Assembly: GCA_039105265.1 (NCBI GenBank)
Contig: JAPFFF010000008.1
Coordinates: forward strand, 4,030,001-4,094,000
Length of the DNA stretch: 64,000 nucleotides
Reading direction: 5' to 3'
Source of the DNA: Tritrichomonas musculus
Taxonomy: Eukaryota; Parabasalia; Tritrichomonadida; Tritrichomonadidae
Shown one piece after another: positions 1 through 10,311 of the stretch. Within the stretch, counting starts at the first letter, position 1; each line of letters opens with the position of its first letter. The notes under the pieces were generated by a model. That model saw nothing but the letters and a program-made list of their open reading frames with translations, was not told where the DNA came from and did not search any database. Both the position numbers and the translations under genes were made by a program.

Positions 1-748
1 AGAGAGGGAAAATTAGAGTTTAGCTTTAAAAAAATATGGGGATTTAAAGTGTAATAAAAATACATTTTATAAAAAATATTCTTATCTGATTTCAACTGCA
101 CATTCATAAATGGCGGACGGATGTAAACTCCATTTCAAAAATCGGTAATAGTTTTCTATTATTCATATAACTTTTTTCATTCAATTTTTATTTTATCGTT
201 GTTTATTCTCTCAAAAAACATCGCGTAAACCATTGAAACTCTTACCGACTATTGATCACTCTCAAAAATAATCGTTTTTATTCAAAAAGTTTACGAGGAA
301 AACTTTATTTATTCGGGGATATTTCTTCAATTATTCGTCATATACGGGATATTATTTCTGTTTATCTAATACAATATTTTACATTCAATAGAATAATCCA
401 TTTGCAAGTGTTTCAACACAAATTTTTGAGATAATAATATATATTGATTTGTCTTTTGGAATGAAAATTCACTAATTTGTTATAACACTTGTTTCTTTCT
501 GCATTAGTGTTCTACAGTGTTGTAGTTACATGGTGGAAAAGAATCATAAGTCGAATAGAAAATATTTTTTAATTCACTAGGTACAACTTTTTGAGATAAT
601 AAAACACTCAAATAAAAGAAAAATTTTGAATATTTTTCAACGGTTATGGCAAAATTTCACCTATATTATCGACTTATGAAATTAAGTTTAGTTATCATGA
701 CATGTCATATGAAAACTATATATAAATTAATAAATAATGTGTTTTATT

Positions 749-986
749 TTAAGGTACAAATCTCATACGTTAAAAATTGATAAAAGGCACGTTAAAATTT
801 TAAGAAAAGCACCCTTCCAGAAAAAGTTTAAATTTCAATTGGTGTCAGATTTTGATTTCTGAACTTTATTTTTTATATAATTCAATTAAAAATTTTTTTA
901 TTTATTTTTTATATAACATGTCGAAAAATTAAATAAATGTCAAAAAAAAAATTGCGGTTGGGTAACGTATGAGATTTGTACCTTAA
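749..986. mobile_element. TTAA-flanked MITE (GGTACAAAT family), copy 1
   Basis: A 238-bp non-coding element whose ends read TTAAGGTACAAATCTCATAC and its reverse complement, with TTAA at both outer edges. It shares its ends and the inner motif AAAAATTGCGGTT with the copies at 57032-57278 and 33402...40783. TTAA target duplication is the hallmark of piggyBac-type transposition, so mobilisation by a piggyBac-like transposase is an inference; no transposase is visible here. Confidence 0.8.
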
Positions 987-1008
987 TCCATATATTAAAA
1001 AATAAAGA

Positions 1009-3245
1009 TTAAGGGTAAGCTTTGAACAAACTTCAGTCAAAATTTGATAATTTTATTTATTTTATTCGTTATTCAATTTTGAAAGATTAAAAATAATTTA
1101 TATTCAATTTATTATGAAGATATAAAAAAAATTTTTAAATCAATTTTTGGAGCATAAAAGGCTTTATAAGCATTTCGGAGTGTTTGCTTGGTTTATATTA
1201 ATAAAAAATTTATTGCAAGTATTTATATTTTTTTGATAAATGGAATCTTGGTGAATCAATAATCTTCATCTCAAAGAATTTAAATGATACAATATTATTT
1301 CGAATGTATAGTAATTAATACTAAAAAATATTAGTTTTGGCCTGACAAAATGTTTTTATCTTTCGTGAAAGTTGAGATATCAATCACCTAGAGTGAAATA
1401 TGTGAATTTATTTAAAATAAAAAAAATGGCCGAGACGAAATTTTATTTTATGCTTAAAAAAATCAAAAAATCCAAAAAAAACTCATTATTAAATAAATTG
1501 TGTCAGATTTTAAAATTGAATACTTTCATATCTTTATCTTTTCTTTTTTTAACTTTTTCTCAAAATATAAAATACTTATTCTTTTTTAATTACTACAAAG
1601 CAATACTATGAATAATGATGCTCATTATTTGCATATACGTTTTGGAAGAATATGTAATCTTAATGAATCAATAATCTACATTTCGATGAATTTGAAAGAC
1701 ACAACATTGTGTCATGTATATAATAATTAACATCGAAAAATATTAGTTTTGGCCTGACAAAATGTTTTTATCTTTCGTGAAAGTTGAGATATCAATCATC
1801 TAGAGTGAAATATATGAATTTATTTAAAATAAAAAAAATGGCCGAGACGAAATTTTATTTTATGCTTAAAAAAATCAAAAAATCCAAAAAAAACTCATTA
1901 TTTAATAAATTGTGTCAGATTTTAAAATTGAATACTTTCATATCTTTATCTTTTCTTTTTTTAACTTTTTCTCAAAATATAAAATACTTATTCTTTTTTA
2001 ATTGTCACAATACAATACTATAGATAATAATACTCATTATTTGCATATGTGTTTTTGAATAATATGTAATCTTAATGAATCAATAATCACCATTTCGCTG
2101 AATTAGAAAGATACAATATTGTGTCATATATATAATAATTAACATCGAAAAATATTAGTTTTGGCCTGACAAAATATTTTAATCTTGCGTGGAAGTTGAG
2201 ATATCAATCACCTAGAGTGAAATATGTGAATTTATTTAAAATAAAAAAAATGGCCGAGACGAATTTTTATTTTATGCTTAAATAAATTAAAAAATCTAAA
2301 AAAAACTCATTATTTAATAAATTGTGTCAGATTTTAAAATTGAATACTTTTCTATCTTTATCTTTTCTTTTTTTAACTTTTTCTCAAAATATAAAATACT
2401 TATTCCTTTTTAATCGTTATAATGCAAAAATACAATTTATAATGCATATAATTGATATATTTTTTTTTGAAAAATATAGATTTTATATCAATATTTAATA
2501 CATGTATCGACGAATTTTGTTAGTGTTTTTGTAAAAAGTTCTAAAAATTCATTAAGTAACTTAAATATTGATTTATAAGATAAATGTCTAATTCAATCAT
2601 CATTGTTTGCTTCATCTGATTTTAAATAAACCAAATTTTCATCCAATTTTAGCAATTATTCACCAAAAACGTTATTATTGAATTCTTATGCATTTTATAA
2701 GTTTATGCCATATACCTTATCAAATAATATAAAATAATCTATTATAGTAATTTCGATACAACAATTCAAATATAAGGCAATTATACGGATTGAGGAATAA
2801 TCATATTCTATGTGATATCCTGACATTATCATATATTGAACAAGTCGATGAACCTGATTTTTTTTATTCCTTTATATTTGAATTGATTATTTAAAAATTG
2901 AAATAATAAAAATATAATAATTCAAAATTTGTGTACATTGAATATTCAAAAACAAAAAAATGTTCTTCTTCTATAATCATACAATCATAATTGTTTTATC
3001 CCATATATCCCAATAAAGTTATCGACAAAAAATATTAGTTTTGGCCTGAGAATTTGTATTTTTCTTCTTTATTTCACGAGATATTAAAATCAAAAAATTT
3101 TCTATAAGAGTTTGTTTTTAATAAAAAAAATTCTTCTGATATTTTTTTATTCTTATTCTATTTTTATAAAAAAATATCAAAAATATTAACTTTTGAATTT
3201 TTTCTTCTATTCAAAAAATTGAGAGAAATTTAAGCTTACCCTTAA
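1009..3245. mobile_element. 2.2-kb TTAA-flanked inverted-repeat element with internal tandem repeat
   Basis: The left edge reads TTAAGGGTAAGCTT at 1009 and the right edge AAGCTTACCCTTAA ends at 3245, so the ends are inverted and TTAA flanks both. The interior carries three tandem 412-bp units and no transposase ORF, so the element would be non-autonomous. The terminal sequence differs from the GGTACAAAT family, but the target preference looks the same. Confidence 0.6.
1323..2430. repeat. 412-bp tandem repeat, about 2.7 copies
   Basis: Units begin with AAAAATATTAGTTTTGGCCT at 1323, 1736 and 2148, giving periods of 413 and 412 bp; a short fourth lead-in is at about 3026-3049. Units 1 and 2 are almost identical and each could encode the same 79-residue peptide, but unit 3 breaks that frame early, so coding is not supported. 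The array lies wholly inside the TTAA element 1009-3245. Confidence 0.85.
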
Positions 3246-3629
3246 TATAACCTTATTTTTTAAAAATTGTTTTTATTTAATTTCATCAATTCATTCATAA
3301 ATGGCGGACAATGAAAGTTATCATGACATGTTATGCGAAAAAAAAATGCGACTTTAACTGTTATTCAAATAACTGGTCTATTGTCTTTTTTATTAGCTTA
3401 ATACATTGTACATGATATATTTTCATGTTCTACGAATAATTTTTCCCAATATATCCAATCTATTGAAGATTTTAACTTTTGACGATTAAAAAAGGTCAAA
3501 TTTTCATCTTCAAATTAAATGCGTCTGCCATTTGTGAATGTGCAGATGAATTCCAAAATATTTCAAATCAAAGCTTATGAAATGAAGAACAAAACTATCC
3601 ATTTATTTTTTTAAAATTAAAATATTATT

Positions 3630-3665
3630 TTTCTGACCTTTTTTTGGCGGTTGTACCCCCTATGA
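3630..3665. repeat. Solo end of the GGCGGTTGACCCCCTAT element family
   Basis: TTTGGCGGTTGTACCCCCTA resembles the inverted end of the complete element at 58699-59501 and a second solo end at about 13790-13822. No matching partner end was found nearby, so this is probably a truncated remnant. Confidence 0.45.
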
Positions 3666-4483
3666 TATTCAAAAATGTTCAAAAAACATGTAACGTATTT
3701 TTATGATTGCATCACAAATTTTTCACTTCACTCAATTATACTCAGAAAATTTTTGAGCATAATTGAAGATCTAAAAATATTTTTTCTATAATAGCTCTTT
3801 TCTAAAATTCAATTGATTGAGCGTATAACACAGGGATGGTTATCGATAAGAAAAAAATTTTCGATAAAACCTCCAATAAATGGTCGATGTAAACTTACAA
3901 CTTTTTGTATCAAATCGTTAAAATTTTCCAACAAAAAGTCGTTTTTGAGATCTTCTGTAGAGATTTCACCATTTTGGCTTCATGTTTGCAAATTCAATTT
4001 CATCATCTCAATATATAAAACAAAATAAAATTGAATTAAAATTCAGAATTTGAAAAATAACCTTAAGGGTGAAGTCCAAACGTGCATTTCCTCAATTTTT
4101 GATAATTTAAAACAAATTTATCCTAAAAATTTTTACTATTATTATAAAAAATAATAATATAATTAGATTGTGTATGCTTATTAATATTATGTTTAAATAT
4201 AAATTTTGATTTAGTCAAATTAAAAATATTAAGAGGCATGAAAATAAATTAAATGAATTTAAAATTTCACTTTTTGATACCTCTGCATAGGCTATTATTT
4301 AATATATTGAAAGATTTTTGGTACATAATAAAAACATAATTAACTAATTTCTTTGAATGAAAGGCAAGTCAATAAAAACATTTCTTATTTTGATTTTCGT
4401 GAAAATTTTTAAAAATTTTTTGGTAAAATTTTTCAAAAATTATTCGAATGAAATATAAAGAAAAATTTTGTTTTTACTTGATT

Positions 4484-4490
4484 TCATTAT
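4484..4490 (+). promoter_or_regulatory. Inr-like initiator upstream of the Pelota-like gene
   Basis: TCATTAT fits the trichomonad Inr consensus (TCA+1 Py T/A). The putative +1 A at 4486 would give a 14-nt leader before the ATG at 4500, typical of the very short trichomonad 5' UTRs. It supports 4500 as the start. Confidence 0.55.
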
Positions 4491-4499
4491 TTTATTAAG

Positions 4500-5159
4500 A
4501 TGGTGATTGAAAAGTCAGAATATTATGATTATTATGATTATTATGAATGGTATTTCAGAATAAGGATTGAATATGATGAAGAAGTTTTAAAAATTTATAG
4601 AATTATTGGAATTGGAGATTTATTTAGATTCAATAATTCTGATAGAAACAATTATTCCGTTATCGAAGAAATTAGAATAATTGAAAATGGATCCAATGAT
4701 AAATATAAATTTAATATTATTAATATCAATGTTAATGACAAAGGAAATAGAAAAAGTTTATTCATTGGAGTAAATGACTCATTTGAATTGATAACAAGAG
4801 ATTATACCAAAATTGATAGTATTTATAATATTGATAAAAGATACGAAGAATATAAAATATACAGAGAATCAGTATCAGATGTCTATATACAAAATGAAAG
4901 TTTTAGAATATTAAAAGAATACATGAACAAAAAGATGGACAAAGTCATTTATGGATACGATGTAATATCAAACATTGAAAATGTTAAAGTTGTATTTGTA
5001 AGTTGGTCATTTGTTAAAAATTTAAAAAAAGAATGGTTCAAATTGTTCACAAATAAAGACAATAAAATCAAGAATGCAAACATAGTTGTATTTAGCAAAG
5101 GAAACAAAAATTACGAAGAATTAAAAATGTATGGAGGAATTATTGGAGTTATTTATTGA
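4500..5159 (+). CDS. Pelota/Dom34-like protein lacking the central domain
   Basis: A 219-residue protein. Residues about 18-100 resemble the N-terminal domain of Pelota/Dom34: IYRIIGIGDLFRF lines up with the YNLVQVGDSLRA region of animal Pelota, followed by a similar run of strands. Residues about 140-219 resemble the C-terminal eRF1_3 domain: VIYGYDVISNIENVKVVFVS matches the FYG...V..A....AIDTLLIS pattern, and YEELKMYGGIIGVIY matches the GEQL..L.GVAAILRF end. Only about 40 residues join them, so the middle domain (about 130 residues in normal ~380-residue Pelota) is absent. Pelota with Hbs1 rescues stalled ribosomes; whether this short form does so is unknown. The composition is extremely Ile/Asn/Tyr-rich. 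The frame is open and an Inr lies just upstream. The assignment rests on motif comparison by eye. Confidence 0.55.
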   Translation: MVIEKSEYYDYYDYYEWYFRIRIEYDEEVLKIYRIIGIGDLFRFNNSDRNNYSVIEEIRIIENGSNDKYKFNIININVNDKGNRKSLFIGVNDSFELITRDYTKIDSIYNIDKRYEEYKIYRESVSDVYIQNESFRILKEYMNKKMDKVIYGYDVISNIENVKVVFVSWSFVKNLKKEWFKLFTNKDNKIKNANIVVFSKGNKNYEELKMYGGIIGVIY

Positions 5160-5272
5160 AACTTCTATTTAACAACATATAATAATTCGATAATAAAAGA
5201 AAATCAAAACATTTTATTATTTTTTTTTCCTTTAAGAGCACTGCAAGCCAAAATATAAATCATCCAAAATTG

Positions 5273-5312
<40 letters not shown>

Positions 5313-6477
5313 AACAGCCTTTCAATTTTTCAGAAAGATATTCAATATTGAAACAAATCTTTTTGTTATTCATAAAACATATTACTTACTGCCCGAAAAA
5401 ATTATTCTTCAATTAGTTGAGAGGATGATAAAAATACAAAGAAAAAATCAAAAATTTAAATTGAAAAATTGAATGAAAACGTCACTTTTCTGCAAATCTG
5501 CAACGGCGATAATAAAACGGGGTATTTCCATATATTTTCTTCTTTAATTTCAGCAATACCAAATAAGTTGTTATGATCAAGATGCCTTTTGTTTTTATGT
5601 TTGTCAATAAACTTTTTTTTTTTTTTTTTTTTTGCGGTTAAAAAATAAATCATTCAATATTTAAAATTAATTCTTAGAAACCGTAAGTTTACACGCGAAA
5701 ATTAAAAAACAAAGTTTAATTGCTTATAATTGTAAATAAACCTTAATATTGGGCTGATTTGAAATTAAATAAATCATAAGATATCCATCCATTTCGCCTT
5801 TATGATCGGCACTATTCAATAAATTGTTTACAAACAGAAATATTTACTAAATAAATACAATTTTTTCTTAAAGTGATGATCAACAAGGTCAATTAGGTTT
5901 GTAGAAATATCGTTTAGTAACTAGTATTTTATAGATATCCGCCCTCTAAATTTTGAATTATTTTTCATAGAAATTTTGAATTCAGCGATCATATCTTAGG
6001 CCAACTAAGTTAGAAATTAGACCTACAGTAATTGAAAAAACTAGGAACTATATAAAGTTAACTAGGAACTAGAAAATAAACTTCTGAAAAAGTTAAAAAC
6101 AAATTGAGAATAAAAGAAAAATAAAAATATCTTGAAATCAATTCAGATATTTACAAATTTCCATCTGCACTTTTTGATAGCTTCGCTCTCAAAAAGTGCT
6201 ACCTGAAATTTCTAAAATTGTTATCAAAAAAAGTTTTAAACTTTTTCAAATGCTTTCTGAAGTATTCTTAAGAAAATGTTACCATAAAAAAAACCGTACC
6301 ATATTAAATTCACTACAGTAATTCTATATTTTTTTTCCATATTGAAAGTTCATTATCAATATAAAATGAAACATTCGTTCCAGAATGGATTAATAATTTC
6401 AAATGCTCTGACAAATAAGTTCATGCCTTTTTCTGCATCAAAATTCTTATTATCATAGAAAAATGGGATATGGGATA
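5160..6477. other. Intergenic region with homopolymers and one hairpin
   Basis: No gene is visible. There is an uninterrupted A38 run at 5273-5310 and a T21 run at 5613-5633. A hairpin at 6167-6199 has a 14-bp stem (GCACTTTTTGATAG, one mismatch) and a CTTCG loop, related to the one at 50892-50917. Confidence 0.6.
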
Positions 6478-8135
6478 TTATAAAGCCATTATTCCATTGC
6501 TTATTTTAGAAGTTATGCAAGATCGAATACCAATCATAAATTTTGCCCATTTCATATATTCTAATTCTTCGTAAAGTGCCTTTTCTTTAGCATCTGTTGG
6601 CTGATAAGTTGAGAATTCAATATAACTCAAATTTTCATCTTTCAATTCTTGCTTAAATGATTCACCTTCTGAAGGTCCAAATTCAATAGGATTTTTACAA
6701 ATTGATTTTTTTACTAATGCACAAATGTAAACATTATTATATTCAGATTTATCAACTGTTGATTCATCGACATTCCAGTAAAACTGATCTTTAATTGAAA
6801 TAGATTTCAGATCAGGCCATTTATTCAACTTATTATAACATTGTGAATCATCACAAAAATCAGTCTGAAAAAAAGTTTGAATTGCTTCTTTTGAAAAAGT
6901 TCTTTGATGTGAATTGCTTCCTAAAATATCTTTATTTTGATCAATGATAATTTGTAGAAAATCTTCTCGATAATTAACAAGCTTTTCTTTTATTGAATCA
7001 CAAAAAATTTCAAATAAAGAATTTGCAGTTAACAACAAAGCTTCCACATATTCTATAATTGATTGATAATAATGATGAAATTTTCCTTGCAGGAAGAGTA
7101 AAACTTACATTTTGATAATCTGATGATGCAAATATAACTGATTTCTTTCCAAAATTTGAGAAATGAAGAGGAATAAATGTTGAAATTCCAGGAAACTTTT
7201 TGTAAAACATCATGTGTAAATTTAAAAACAATTTGTGCTGTATTAAATGAGATATTTATTATGTAATAAATTTTGTGGATGCACCATCAAGTGAGAATGA
7301 ATAAATAACATCGATATGATTAACATGTGTCTCTTTGAATTTGTCAAATTCAACCAAGCCAAAAGTAAACAAAAATTTTACCAAAAAATATTCTGTTTCT
7401 GATTCATGTTTTTCTGTAAAAATATCTTCAAATGCATTACTTATTTTGATCATTTCAATTAATGATCCACTGCTGCATGAATCATTCATCACATAAAAAC
7501 TGTTGCTTGGAATTTGAATGAGTTCATCAATGAAAAATCGATATTCAAAACTTGTTCCTAAAAATCTGGAAATGCCATGATCAAATGAGAAAAGATGTCG
7601 TGAAATCTTCTGCGCTTTCATAAAAATCGCCAGTTTCATTTAATGACTTTAACGTATAACAATCTGAAATAGAAGCTACAATAATCAAAACTCGTATATT
7701 TGACCTTATTGCTTGATGATATTGGAGTTCAGCTGTCTTTTGTTCAATGTTCTTTTTTTTCTCCTCGTAATGCAAATCATACTTATTGATAAATTCGTTG
7801 ATAATTAATTTTCTATCTTTTGAATTTGTTTTAAGAGCCATATTTTCTTGGTTACTAAGGTTTAGATCAATTGAGGCATAATTATAGGTTTTATCATCAT
7901 TATTTGTATTGGATAAGTTATCATTGTTAGCTTTGTCATAGTTCATATAACACGAATTACTTTCATTATACCCCATATTATTGGATGGGTTATCATTTTT
8001 TGTGCATTCATGGATCGTATTATCAATAGCATTTTCTTTCTTAATGTTACTTTGATTATTTGATCGTCCATCTTTGCCATCAGGGAGGATATCAGAAGAT
8101 GCTTTACCTTTCTCTCGGCTATTGCTTGATCCCAT
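6478..8135 (-). pseudogene. Decayed caspase-like (clan CD) cysteine peptidase gene
   Basis: Four consecutive minus-strand reading frames form one decayed gene of about 550 codons. The first 184 codons start at ATG 8135 with a low-complexity Asn/Ser tail and then a strand IRVLIIVAS. After a frame change near 7600 come FSFDHG (candidate catalytic His) and YVMNDSCSSGSLIEM (candidate catalytic Cys in a D-S-C-S-G context), as in the caspase/legumain fold. Two adjacent in-frame stops (TAATAA, near 7259-7264) precede KKSVIFASSDYQ, the strand that usually follows the Cys loop. Another frame change near 7085, at a short A run, leads to the last 190 codons. At least three lesions are visible. An intron near 7113 was considered and does not restore the frame. 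The exact family (C13 or C14) is uncertain; sequencing error at the A run is possible, but not for all three lesions. Confidence 0.6.
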
Positions 8136-8138
8136 TAC

Positions 8139-8147
8139 AAAAAATGA
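8139..8147 (-). promoter_or_regulatory. Inr-like initiator of the decayed peptidase gene
   Basis: On the minus strand TCATTTTTT lies directly upstream of the ATG at 8135, giving a leader of about 10 nt. The promoter outlived the coding frame. Confidence 0.45.
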
Positions 8148-9806
8148 AATATTCTTTTATTACATTTAAAGGGGGATCAATTTTACGATTTTACTAAAGT
8201 GAAAACTAAGTAATTTAAGTATAAAAAATGAATTAAATTAATGGAATAATATAAAAGTTAAAGAATATTCAATAAAAATTATAGTAGGGATAAAAAGATA
8301 AATGATGATTTTTAAAATTTCTGAAAAAGTTTGTATTTTTCTATTAAAAAAATTTGGTCGCATTCAAATTATTTTTTTCTTCATTCAATTTTTATTTATA
8401 AAAATTGAATAAAAAATGGAAAAATGTTAATATTTAAATAATTTTATCAGCTTTAGTAAATATGTATAGTTTATATTTTACTTATACTATATATTATACA
8501 ATTATATATATAAAATAAAAAACAAACTTTCTAAACTACCAAGATATATGAATAATACAAATATTTTATCTAATTTATTTGAACGTTATTTCATATAAAG
8601 AAAAAAATTAAAAAATAAATCAATACAAATTAATAGAAAAGATATCAAGAATAATAATAAATAATTACTAACTATACTATTCATAAATTCTGGTTTTATT
8701 AAAAATATTTCAAAAACTAAATTTTAATCATATCTTATATGTATTTAATAAAAACTGATCAGTAAAGATATTAGAAAGCCTTTAATTTTTAATATATCTT
8801 TATGAATGTTACCAAAAAAGTTATTATATTAGCAAAAAAAAGCTGAAACATTCAAATTTATTGATTATTTGTTTTTCTGAATTAAGAGATAATCTATTTT
8901 ATTTAATGAAATTTAAAAATTATATAGATAAAATAATCTAATTAATAAATTAAAAATGCTAAAAATATTTCATATGTTTGAAAAAATCTAAATAAAAAAA
9001 AGTAGGAAATATCTCAAAAAGTGAGTTGGAAATAGTTCAAAATTATAAATTGATAATAATTAAAAAGTTTAATTTATAAATCTTTAAATTTTAAAATATT
9101 CAAAAAGTGAGTTGGAAATAGTTCAATTTTTTTTTGAATAAACGCACTCTGAAAAATTTATTTCTTTGATATCTTTTTATTTCTGCTATAAATATTTTTC
9201 ATCAATAATTAAACGAAATTAAATATTATTGAATATTTATTAAATATATAATATGAAAACATAACTTAATCATATATGGGAAATATTGAAAAATATATCA
9301 AAATCCATTTTTTCAATTAAACTATTAACAATTAACTTATATCATAAACTATATAATTTTATATAAAACTTTTATATATGATTTAATTGTGAAAATATAT
9401 CTTAAATTTTGATATAAAACAATTTTTTACTTGAAAATAATACGTTAATAATTGATAAGGTAATTCCCCTTTTTACATTTTAGTTTCAAATTTTTTCTAT
9501 AGAATATTTCAAATTAGTCAACAAATGAGTCATTAAATTAATTTCATTTATTTCTTACAGAGAATCAAAAATATTTATATATTTATATATTATATAAATT
9601 TAATTAGAAATAAAATATTACATTTTATCATTTTCTTGAACAAATATTTTTATTTGTTTATTATATTAAACAATTAATTTGATTTAAAATTTCAGAAAAA
9701 AATTATAGATTTATTTCAAAAAATTGAAATATTTTTTTATAAAAAATTAATAAAGAAACATCACCAAATCCATTCAACATTAGCTAGCTAAATGCATTTT
9801 TATACA
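8148..9806. other. AT-rich intergenic region
   Basis: No gene is visible. A 20-bp phrase (AAAAAGTGAGTTGGAAATAG) occurs twice in direct orientation, at about 9016 and 9100. The remainder is simple A+T-rich sequence. Confidence 0.6.
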
Positions 9807-9998
9807 TTATAAAATATGATTATTGTTGAATTCATGAGGAATCTCGATATTTTTTAATGATTTGCAGCATTCGAATGCAAAATTCCCAATCAATATGATT
9901 AAAATATTTAATTGAGTGAGAGTGTCACTAAGCAAGAGAAAGTGTTGTGTTAAAATTGAAGCATGCTTCAAATTGATTTCATATCGTGAGCTATTCAA
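9807..9998 (-). pseudogene. BspA-like leucine-rich-repeat remnant
   Basis: The minus strand reads LIGNFAFECCKSLKNIEIPHEF, the standard BspA/LRR_5 unit (I...AF..C.SL..I.IP). Only about 60 codons remain, with no start and no second complete repeat, so this is a fragment of a lost gene of the family seen whole at 61035-63998. Confidence 0.6.
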
Positions 9999-10303
9999 AA
10001 GATATTGATAGCAATGTTAAGTTCACATATAAAAATGATGTTGATTAGTACAATAAAGTTGTTATTGAATAAAAACAAAATTGAAGCTTGCCACTTTTGC
10101 TTATATATTCATTTAAGTTGAAAAGATTTACCAAAAAATTATATTAATAATAATAAATTATATAATTATTAATTACCAAAAATTATATTAATAATAATAA
10201 TAAATTAATAAATTGTTTAAATATATTATTATATTTTATTTTTGGTTAGAAGCTGAGATATTGAAGAAACAACAAACTCATTATTGTTTAAGGACATATT
10301 TGG

Positions 10304-10310
10304 TCATTTA
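10304..10310 (+). promoter_or_regulatory. Inr-like initiator of the USP7-like gene
   Basis: TCATTTA lies just upstream of ATG 10312, giving a leader of about 6 nt. A second candidate, TCATTATTG at 10278, would give a leader of about 32 nt. Either suits trichomonad promoters and supports the start used. Confidence 0.45.
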
Positions 10311-10311
10311 A

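Larger units (their letters stand above)
96..3545. repeat. Inverted end pair bounding a repeat-rich block
   Basis: The 24-bp segment at 96-119 (CTGCACATTCATAAATGGCG...) recurs in reverse complement at 3522-3545 with two mismatches. A third, direct-orientation copy of the end (ATTCATAAATGGCGGAC) starts near 3290. The pair may therefore be the ends of one element into which others inserted, or 96-119 may be a solo end and 3285-3550 a separate MITE of about 260 bp. No target duplication was seen. Apart from the repeats listed separately, 1-4499 holds no convincing gene. Confidence 0.4.

Noticed and set aside
1372-2023. Twin 79-codon ORFs with an in-frame ATGGCC
   Set aside because: They exist only because the 412-bp unit is repeated, and the third unit breaks the frame early.
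4055-4085. Another TTAA-type element end (CCTTAAGGGTGAAGTCC)
   Set aside because: No inverted partner was found in the window.
7050-7118. Intron in the caspase-like gene (GTAAGT...TAG on the minus strand)
   Set aside because: Removing it does not bring the flanking exons into frame, and the trichomonad branch/3' consensus (ACTAACACACAG) is missing.
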